In this document: piece after piece, positions 7,172 to 11,982 of the stretch
How positions within the stretch are numbered: the stretch's first letter is position 1
Layout of the letters: every line of letters begins with the position of its first letter
DNA from: M55B132 sp964508895
GTDB lineage: Bacteria > Bacteroidota > Bacteroidia > Bacteroidales > B18-G4
DNA: 11,982 nucleotides
Reading direction: 5' to 3'
NCBI GenBank assembly: GCA_964508895.1
Contig: CAZDWF010000108.1
Location: 1-11,982, forward strand
Program-made: the position numbers and the translations under genes
The notes under the pieces: generated by a model
Database searches by the model: none
What the model was told of the DNA's origin: nothing
What the model saw: only the letters and a program-made list of their open reading frames with translations

Positions 7172-7532
7172 TTCTATCTACTCCCGGTTCACAATCCCAT
7201 CAGTCACCCTATCCTACAACCTCACCAAACCCTCTCTATTAAATTGTTTTATTTAAACCCATATCATACATTCCCTCAATCTTTTGTATAGTTAAAATCA
7301 AAACTGGTTTGCTCATAAAAGAATTTTCAAAAAGTCACTATTTGTCCTGTTGAAATAGGAAAGCTCCTGCTGATTAAGATTATTTGACTTCAGTTGCTCA
7401 AAAGAAACTCCTTAAATTTCAAGGGAATTATCTGCATAGAGAATTCTCCTCTTTTTTCTGGAGTGCTATTACTCATCATACTATAATGCTGTCATAATTT
7501 AATAGATGTCACACGAATAAGGATCAAGCACA
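7172..7532. promoter_or_regulatory. rest of the divergent control region
   Basis: No gene is seen here. Positions 7172-7290 are strikingly pyrimidine-rich on the plus strand. Positions 7292-7356 hold the first copy of a diverged direct repeat. TATAAT at 7482-7487 is a possible -10 for the rightward block, but the best -35 at proper distance (TGGAGT, 7459-7464) is poor. AAGGA at 7519-7523 is the ribosome binding site of the next gene. Confidence 0.45.
7292..7356 (+). repeat. diverged direct repeat, copy A
   Basis: Begins with an 18-bp core (TTAAAATCAAAACTGGTT, 7292-7309) identical to 9148-9165. It continues with AGAATTTT, CAAAA, ATTT, CC and TTGAAA blocks that align to copy B with small gaps. 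It lies about 180 bp upstream of the AT-hook gene start. Confidence 0.7.
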
Positions 7533-8297
7533 ATGAATAAGGCGAAACAACCAAAACATAGAGGCAGGCCTCCCAAATATGTGCTAGACAGAACAGGTAG
7601 GGAAGTGGTTGGCCTCAGTTACAATTCTACTAATGGGATGTTTTATGTAACAAGCAGCATTCCTCGTATCTATTTTAAAACAGGTGGAAGAGGGGGGACG
7701 TCTACAAAAAAAGAAAACTATGCTATTCGAAGGGATAATGCGATAAAGCAATATAGTCAATGGAAAAAAATCAACCTATTAACTCCTGAAAAGCAGGAAG
7801 AGCAGAAGCAGAAAAACGCTATTCATAAAAAAGCAAAAGAGTTAATTGAAGCAGGTGTGATGGATAATTATGTTTATGAAAGAGCATACGACCTAATTAC
7901 TGACAATCCTGTAGAAGCGTCAATTAAGTTAGGAATTAAAAATCTCATTTTCTTGAGAGACAAGAATTATTACTACCCTTTTACATTAGATCTGGTATGG
8001 GAGTTGTTTAAGTATCATCGTTATTCAAATGATAAAGAGAAACTCAAACGACATGAGAAAGCCTGGAATAAATTTCGAAAAGATCTAAAACTTATACATC
8101 TTGATAATATCACTCCCAAAAAACTAAACACTTGGAAAGAAAAACTATATCAAGAGTATACCGATGATGACCTTATCATCGAATTGTTTGAATGTTTGGA
8201 TGTAATCTTCAAAAATGTGCTTACTCGCAACTACCGATCTAAAACAATCGAAGATATTGTCAAATACATCAATGGTTTATATGAACAAGTCTCTTAA
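7533..8297 (+). CDS. AT-hook protein resembling the N-terminal part of an integrase
   Basis: A 254-aa protein opening the rightward block. Residues 9-15 (HRGRPPK) form an AT-hook-like minor-groove motif. Residues about 22-78 (GREVVGLSYN, then FYVTS, then an Ala-Ile-Arg helix ending in QYSQWK) look like the arm-binding domain of a tyrosine recombinase. About 170-250 (WNKFRKDLKLIHLDNITPKK and following) resemble the helical core-binding domain, including the frequent L..I.P..L pattern. There is no catalytic domain: no R-H-R-Y set is present before the stop at 8297. It may be a truncated integrase relative reused as a DNA-binding regulator, but this rests on pattern similarity alone. The start has AAGGA nine bases upstream. 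A helical Lys/Glu-rich stretch (about 82-106) links the domains. Confidence 0.75.
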   Translation: MNKAKQPKHRGRPPKYVLDRTGREVVGLSYNSTNGMFYVTSSIPRIYFKTGGRGGTSTKKENYAIRRDNAIKQYSQWKKINLLTPEKQEEQKQKNAIHKKAKELIEAGVMDNYVYERAYDLITDNPVEASIKLGIKNLIFLRDKNYYYPFTLDLVWELFKYHRYSNDKEKLKRHEKAWNKFRKDLKLIHLDNITPKKLNTWKEKLYQEYTDDDLIIELFECLDVIFKNVLTRNYRSKTIEDIVKYINGLYEQVS

Positions 8298-8414
8298 CCT
8301 GCCATTTTAGAATTAGTTACGTGTATTTCAATTCCATTCTCACTCTATTTAATGCAATATATGCAGCATGGAAAGGCAGGTCTTTCCTCTTGTTTGCTAC
8401 TATAGATTTCATGC

Positions 8415-8435
8415 CAGAGAAAAGTGTTTTCTCTG
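8415..8435. promoter_or_regulatory. perfect 9-bp hairpin/inverted repeat
   Basis: CAGAGAAAA (8415-8423) and TTTTCTCTG (8427-8435) are perfectly complementary around GTG, in the 187-bp gap before the 157-aa gene. No T tract follows, so it is more likely an operator or a leader hairpin than a terminator. Confidence 0.45.
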
Positions 8436-8484
8436 CAAAAACCATAGCGTCTAGTCAGACAATAGAGCGAAAGGAAGTTAAGGA

Positions 8485-8958
8485 ATGAATATGAAAGGTT
8501 ATAAAATATTAAAGATTCAAGATAAGCCCCTTAGAGACAAACATAAACAATGGGAAATAGTGGAAGAAGCATTAAATAATTATAAGTCAGTAGGGCAAGT
8601 CAGATTCTATGCTGTTGATCCTGATGACAATGAATTTATTCTTGAGGGTGTTATCTTCGATGAAGCTAAGAAGTGCTGGATAGATTGTGATGATAAAATG
8701 GAACTGTCTCGAGAATATAAAGAAGCCTTTATACAATATTCAGCAAAAAAACTTCTAACTAAAAATCATACCTGCCAGTTTGCAATGTTTGCTAAAGAAA
8801 TAGCATATGAAAACTTGGCAATGAAAATTGATTTAGACGAAGTTATGACATTGCTTGAGTGTTATGGATATGTTGTTAAGAGAGCAACCGATTTAGATAA
8901 ACAAAAAGTATTAGAAAAAGCAGACAAAAGAAAAAAAAGAAGAAATAGGAAAAAATAA
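8485..8958 (+). CDS. hypothetical protein, 157 aa, basic C-terminus
   Basis: I do not recognise this protein. It is charged and soluble, without signal or membrane segments. Residues about 38-65 look like a beta-rich unit (QVRFYAVDPDDNEFILEGVI). About 95-130 are helical (FAMFAKEIAYENLAM, then IDLDEVMTLLECYGYVV) and resemble a small helix-turn-helix arrangement, but I cannot name a family. The C-terminus is a dense basic tail (KADKRKKRRNRKK), which fits nucleic-acid binding. AAGGAAG lies seven bases before ATG 8485; a second ATG at 8491 with AAGGA upstream would also work. It lies 17 bp before the 51-aa gene, so the two are probably co-transcribed. Confidence 0.75.
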   Translation: MNMKGYKILKIQDKPLRDKHKQWEIVEEALNNYKSVGQVRFYAVDPDDNEFILEGVIFDEAKKCWIDCDDKMELSREYKEAFIQYSAKKLLTKNHTCQFAMFAKEIAYENLAMKIDLDEVMTLLECYGYVVKRATDLDKQKVLEKADKRKKRRNRKK

Positions 8959-8975
8959 TATTTTAGGAAACAATA

Positions 8976-9131
8976 ATGGCGAAAACGAAGAAAAAACACA
9001 GAGGAAGGTTGCCATCCAAAGAACGGTTAAAAAATAATGATTGTACTATATATGCAAAGTCAATTAGAAAATATCCAAAAGCATATAAATATATTCTGAA
9101 AAATATTACGACAAAAGGAGAACTAAGATGA
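8976..9131 (+). CDS. 51-aa AT-hook-like basic microprotein
   Basis: A short reading frame from ATG 8976 to TGA 9129-9131, with TTTTAGGAAA just upstream as ribosome binding site and only 17 bp after the previous gene. The product is very basic: it starts MAKTKKKHRGRLPSK and continues with a Tyr/Lys-rich helix (YAKSIRKYPKAYKYILK). HRGRLPSK closely parallels the HRGRPPK of the 254-aa protein, so both may target AT-rich minor grooves. It could be a small nucleoid-type or accessory DNA-binding protein, or a remnant of a longer relative. Good start signals and tight spacing support a real gene. Confidence 0.6.
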   Translation: MAKTKKKHRGRLPSKERLKNNDCTIYAKSIRKYPKAYKYILKNITTKGELR

Positions 9132-9147
9132 ATGATAGATTCTCTTT

Positions 9148-9222
9148 TTAAAATCAAAACTGGTTAGTCCTTAAATAAATATTTAAGAATTTTAACAAAA
9201 TGAAAATTTACCCTATTGAAAA
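9148..9222 (+). repeat. diverged direct repeat, copy B
   Basis: Shares the exact 18-bp core (9148-9165) and the following AGAATTTT, CAAAA, ATTT, CC and TTGAAA blocks with copy A at 7292-7356. It carries an 11-bp insertion that creates CTTAAATA-AA-TATTTAAG (9170-9187), a small perfect palindrome. It lies about 135 bp upstream of the zinc-ribbon gene. Confidence 0.7.
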
Positions 9223-9285
9223 GTGATTATATTTCTGGCGTAATAGTAATTACTAAAAAACTTCAAAGTGGGGTTGTTAACATCT

Positions 9286-9312
9286 TTCTTTTAATTATGT
9301 CGATTAAAAGAA
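9286..9312. promoter_or_regulatory. 10-bp inverted repeat upstream of the zinc-ribbon gene
   Basis: TTCTTTTAAT (9286-9295) pairs perfectly with ATTAAAAGAA (9303-9312) around TATGTCG. It lies about 45 bp before ATG 9356. It may be an operator, a leader hairpin or an mRNA-stabilising stem. The arms are AT-rich. Confidence 0.4.
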
Positions 9313-9355
9313 TAAGGATTTATAAATTTTAACTTCTAAACAGGAGAATATAAAA

Positions 9356-9595
9356 ATGGATAGAAATTTAAGTTGTCCTGAATGTGGACATAAAGAAATA
9401 CATTGTAGTGCGACAATCACAGCGACCTTAAAAACCAACCAATTAGAGGATGGAAGTTGGGATTACCAATTGTCAGAGTGGGAAGATATTGAAAATATAG
9501 AGAGTTATGACTGCCAAAACTGTGGTTTTGGATTTATTGGTAATGAGGAAGAATTTTTGAAAAACCGTCTGACTGTAAACGATTCAGCCAGTTAA
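9356..9595 (+). CDS. small zinc-ribbon protein, 79 aa
   Basis: Two Cys knuckles are visible: CPECGHK (C7, C10) and CQNCGFGF (C53, C56), about 40 residues apart, as in zinc ribbons. The segment between is beta-prone (ATITATLKTNQL, then SWDYQLSEWED) and rich in acidic residues. Such small proteins are common in phage and plasmid early regions, where they contact nucleic acids or host polymerase, but the target here is unknown. AGGAG (9342-9346) gives a well-spaced start. It is preceded by a 224-bp gap with a repeat and a hairpin, and followed by the structured RNA, so it probably has its own regulation. Confidence 0.8.
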   Translation: MDRNLSCPECGHKEIHCSATITATLKTNQLEDGSWDYQLSEWEDIENIESYDCQNCGFGFIGNEEEFLKNRLTVNDSAS

Positions 9596-9635
9596 GATTA
9601 TTTTCCTTATAATTCGATAAGAATAATAAAGGAAA

Positions 9636-9665
9636 TTATCAATAATAATTGAATAGTAATATAAT
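9636..9665 (+). promoter_or_regulatory. promoter of the structured RNA
   Basis: TTATCA (9636-9641) and a perfect TATAAT (9660-9665) with 18-bp spacing. The predicted start, about 9670-9673, coincides with the first base of the closing stem of the RNA, as expected for a dedicated transcript. Confidence 0.6.
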
Positions 9666-9669
9666 GGGA

Positions 9670-9797
9670 CTGGGACAAGGATAAATTGATCTATAACTAT
9701 TTTAAGGAATTAAAAAACTAAATAATTATCAACATAGTGTTGTAGATTATATCTTGTCCCAGGCCCAGTGCTAATCCAGTACTGGGCTTTCCCTTTT
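9670..9797 (+). ncRNA. structured RNA of about 128 nt ahead of the primase gene
   Basis: A compact fold can be drawn. P1 pairs CTGGGACAAG (9670-9679) with CTTGTCCCAG (9753-9762), perfect over 10 bp. An asymmetric internal loop of 8 and 4 nt follows. P2 pairs GATCTATAAC (9688-9697) with GTTGTAGATT (9739-9748), all ten positions paired with two G-U. Inside, P3 pairs TTTTAA with TTAAAA (9700-9715) capped by GGAA, a GNRA tetraloop. The intrinsic terminator starts at the base after P1, so the helices could stack. With its own promoter this can be a free small RNA; alternatively it is the attenuating leader of the primase gene. No known RNA family is recognised. It contains no convincing reading frame. 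Confidence 0.65.
9763..9797 (+). terminator. intrinsic terminator ending the structured RNA
   Basis: GCCCAGTGCT (9763-9772) pairs with AGTACTGGGC (9778-9787) with one G-U, loop AATCC, then TTTCCCTTTT (9788-9797). It is a strong stem with an interrupted T tract. It stands 30 bp before the primase start codon. A TATAAT at 9799-9804 could start primase transcription after it, though no -35 is evident. Confidence 0.88.
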
Positions 9798-9827
9798 GTA
9801 TAATAATAATTTTGGGGATAAAGATAT

Positions 9828-11468
9828 ATGGGACAAAAGAAAAAAAGATACAAACGGCTCACAAAAGACAACATCTACAGACCGAAACGACTAACTCTTC
9901 GGAATTTTAACAGATATATTTCTCAATTCATTGACAAATATAACTGGGGCAGCATTTCCACCAATAAAAGAAAATCATTCCGATATTCTCAGGACTGGAT
10001 GAACCAAGTCCCTTACAAATCCTATATCAGACTCAGAGAAAAACCTAAATCAGGAAAATACAGAGATATATCCCTACAGGACCACCTTCAAGCTCGCCAC
10101 TATCCTGACAGTTTTGTATTCTATACTTCCAATCCCTTCTCTGATCTCTGTCTGTTGTGTGGTGATATTGATCCTATTCCCGACTATGGATATGAAGAGT
10201 GCCTAGAAGCTCTGCATTATATCCAAAAGACTTTCCATCCCAGTACCTACTGGGAACCCTCTACTACGAACAGAGGTATTCATTTCTATATAATCATAGA
10301 CTTCTCTTCCTTTGTCCCTCATTGTGGAGATAAGTATAACCTGTTTCACAGGTCTAATTGTAATCATATTATCGAGCTATATTCACAGTTATTATCATCT
10401 GTTATTTCTTCCATGTTTTATTGTCATTTTGACAAATTCTGTGGTACATATCCGGTATATTCTTATCCTTTCTCTTCTCATATATTCTCTCATCGAGGTA
10501 TATTAGGTAAACTTCCTTGTCCTCAATCTGATACTGATCTTGTCGTATTATCCAATATTCCTATTCTTTCTTATTTTGATTTAGAAAAGAATTGGAATAC
10601 CTTACAAGACCTCCTACAGGAGAACAAATCCTCTAATATCTCTAATCAGACTGATATGACAGTATCCAGTCCTATATTACCCTATAATATATTGGGTACA
10701 CCTTTTGAAAATATCTGTAAAAATGATGAATATATGAATGATAACAGTGCCTTTACTAGAACTCGACATTCCATCCAAAAGTTAGCCAGAGAATTAGGAC
10801 GTATACCAGACTATGAAGAATGGAATACTTATTATGAATTTAATGAATGTAATACTGGAGAAGAAACAGAAGAAAGAATAAACCGATTTAATACAGTCGT
10901 TTCTTATGTGGAGCAGACCTTTGATACTTCTTTAATAGGACAACTATACAAATATGGGGATTTTATAGAATCTTTGATGAAAGATATTACAGAAGAACAG
11001 ATTAAAGCTATTGCTCGAAAAGCAAAATATACCAAAACTATCACTTATGGGGATTTGGATGTAGGGCTGGGAGCACACTGGATGGCCAATAGGACAAACC
11101 ATCAATACATGAATGAACTCTGTGTTCCCAGGGATACTATTCCTCAGTTATTCAAGGCCCTAAAAGACAGAAATGTGATTAAAAGAAGTTGCAATAACAA
11201 CAAGGTCATAGCAATCAGGGAAATACTGGTGAAGATGAAATATATCAAGCTAGTTGATCCATATCATAAACATGGGAAGAAAGAAAAGATAAGCCAGAAA
11301 TGGGGAATGGATGTGAATTTCCCCAAATATAAAGAATATCAGTTATTTTGTGGAGAATTTGAAAAAATGGCTCTTCAAATCAAAAAATATAGGGATGAAG
11401 GAAAAACTGAATTTTTACAAAGAAGGAGGTATTTACCCAAGGTTTATCAGGAGATGCTGAAACAATAG
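9828..11468 (+). CDS. primase-like replication protein (archaeo-eukaryotic primase type)
   Basis: A 546-aa protein with a probable AEP-type primase core. LLCGDIDP gives the DxD metal motif (D113, D115). STTNRGIHFYIIID supplies the second motif with H152. HFDKFCGTYPV with D202, followed by SHRGILGKLP, matches the third metal ligand and the Arg/Lys-Gly-Pro stretch that often follows it. Enzymes of this type make primers or act as replication initiators in plasmids and phages. The C-terminal part (about 305-546) is helical and Lys-rich, with a possible HTH (about 425-455, VPRDTIPQLFKALKDRNVIKR). No helicase Walker motifs are present, so it would need a helicase from elsewhere. The start has GGGG about 10 bases upstream. 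The first 13 residues are very basic. The central coding part is markedly pyrimidine-rich. A gp32-like gene follows 66 bp later. Confidence 0.65.
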   Translation: MGQKKKRYKRLTKDNIYRPKRLTLRNFNRYISQFIDKYNWGSISTNKRKSFRYSQDWMNQVPYKSYIRLREKPKSGKYRDISLQDHLQARHYPDSFVFYTSNPFSDLCLLCGDIDPIPDYGYEECLEALHYIQKTFHPSTYWEPSTTNRGIHFYIIIDFSSFVPHCGDKYNLFHRSNCNHIIELYSQLLSSVISSMFYCHFDKFCGTYPVYSYPFSSHIFSHRGILGKLPCPQSDTDLVVLSNIPILSYFDLEKNWNTLQDLLQENKSSNISNQTDMTVSSPILPYNILGTPFENICKNDEYMNDNSAFTRTRHSIQKLARELGRIPDYEEWNTYYEFNECNTGEETEERINRFNTVVSYVEQTFDTSLIGQLYKYGDFIESLMKDITEEQIKAIARKAKYTKTITYGDLDVGLGAHWMANRTNHQYMNELCVPRDTIPQLFKALKDRNVIKRSCNNNKVIAIREILVKMKYIKLVDPYHKHGKKEKISQKWGMDVNFPKYKEYQLFCGEFEKMALQIKKYRDEGKTEFLQRRRYLPKVYQEMLKQ

Positions 11469-11534
11469 AAGACAGGCTAATCTGTCGATTAAATATTGAT
11501 GTTAATGTTAATTTTTATATAGGAGTAAAGTATT

Positions 11535-11982
11535 ATGACAAGTAGTAAATGTAGTTGGTTGATTCCAAAGAAGAGCAGTGGTAAGAGCAGTAAAAGTAGT
11601 TCAAGTCAATTTTTGAATGTCAGGCCTGATTGTAAATTGAAAGTCAGGCTGATTGGTAATCCAGTCAAAGTTGTCAAGATCTTTAGTAGAGACCACAAAT
11701 GTGCAGTCCTTGACAATGAACAACCGGGACAACACCTGAAAGTTAAATATCCAAAGGAACTCAGTGATGTCAACATTCGATATGCAGGTTGGTGTATTGA
11801 CAGGGAAGACAACACGATGAAAATTCTTGATATGCCTGCCTCTGTTGCCAAAACCTTTGGCAATAGAGAAAGGTTAGTAGGCAAGAAGATTGCTAGTGCT
11901 GTCGAAGGCTGTGATTGGGTAATACTGACAAATGGCAAAAAAGGAAAAGATGTCAGGTATGAAGCTGTTTATCTCGAAGAAA
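11535..11982 (+). CDS. gp32-like single-stranded-DNA-binding protein (3' end outside window)
   Basis: The frame is open from ATG 11535 to the window end: 149 residues seen, C-terminus missing. AGGAG (11521-11525) is nine bases upstream. A Ser/Lys linker (13-24) leads into a beta-rich OB-fold-like region: FLNVRPDCKLKVRLIGNP (26-43), then RYAGWCIDRED (82-92), then MKILDMPASV (95-104), GKKIASAVEGCDWVI (116-130) and a final NGKKGKDVRYEA (133-144). This order matches the T4 gp32-type phage SSB plan. It would coat single-stranded template next to the primase. The family is judged by pattern; the acidic C-terminal tail cannot be checked here. Confidence 0.7.
   Translation, partial: MTSSKCSWLIPKKSSGKSSKSSSSQFLNVRPDCKLKVRLIGNPVKVVKIFSRDHKCAVLDNEQPGQHLKVKYPKELSDVNIRYAGWCIDREDNTMKILDMPASVAKTFGNRERLVGKKIASAVEGCDWVILTNGKKGKDVRYEAVYLEE

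Noticed and set aside
9660..9830. Retron-type or type III toxin-antitoxin RNA
   Set aside because: No reverse transcriptase gene is nearby. The downstream gene is 546 codons and primase-like, not a small endoRNase toxin, and the RNA lacks tandem antitoxin repeats.
11606..11938. Minus-strand open frame of 110 codons
   Set aside because: It lies wholly inside the gp32-like gene, which has a good start site and recognisable domain pattern. The antisense product is Ser/Leu-rich, as expected from a mirror frame.

Overview
The window is AT-rich and Gram-negative in character: it holds a signal-peptidase II lipoprotein with PEGA-type domains, clear Shine-Dalgarno sites, and a tRNA without an encoded CCA. 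I could not assign a taxon. The gene types (PEGA lipoprotein, squalene-cyclase-like repeats) would fit the PVC group, such as Lentisphaerae, but that is a weak guess.

Layout. A tRNA-Phe(GAA) gene with its own terminator opens the window (8-128). It is followed by a tandem 10-mer and a lipoprotein gene (407-1258) that ends at a bidirectional terminator. From there to about 7056 everything reads leftward. In transcription order this block holds a squalene-cyclase-like/winged-helix fusion (7056-5749), a ParB-like/DNA methyltransferase fusion (5465-3741), a 64-aa protein overlapping a 166-aa unknown (3566-2888), an excisionase-like small HTH protein (2848-2606) and a tyrosine integrase (2539-1346). 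A 476-bp divergent control region (7057-7532) separates this from a rightward block. The rightward block holds an AT-hook protein resembling the N-terminal part of an integrase, an unknown 157-aa protein, a 51-aa AT-hook microprotein, a zinc-ribbon protein, a probable standalone structured RNA (about 9670-9797), an archaeo-eukaryotic-type primase-like protein (9828-11468) and a gp32-like single-stranded-DNA-binding protein that runs off the right end.

Interpretation. This looks like one end of an integrated, self-replicating mobile element (prophage, phage satellite or integrative plasmid) inserted at or near tRNA-Phe. The leftward arm carries integration/excision plus DNA modification; the rightward arm carries replication. 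The other attachment site and any structural or packaging genes are outside the window, so the element class stays open.

Most unusual points. (1) The RNA just ahead of the primase gene has a promoter, a two-stem body, a GGAA tetraloop hairpin and an abutting intrinsic terminator. Its closing stem repeats the 8-mer that forms the primase start codon region. (2) A cyclase-like alpha-barrel is fused to an OmpR-like winged helix, with a strong promoter and a perfect inverted repeat upstream. (3) Four TCG(G)GAA motifs upstream of the methyltransferase are spaced exactly 11 bp apart.
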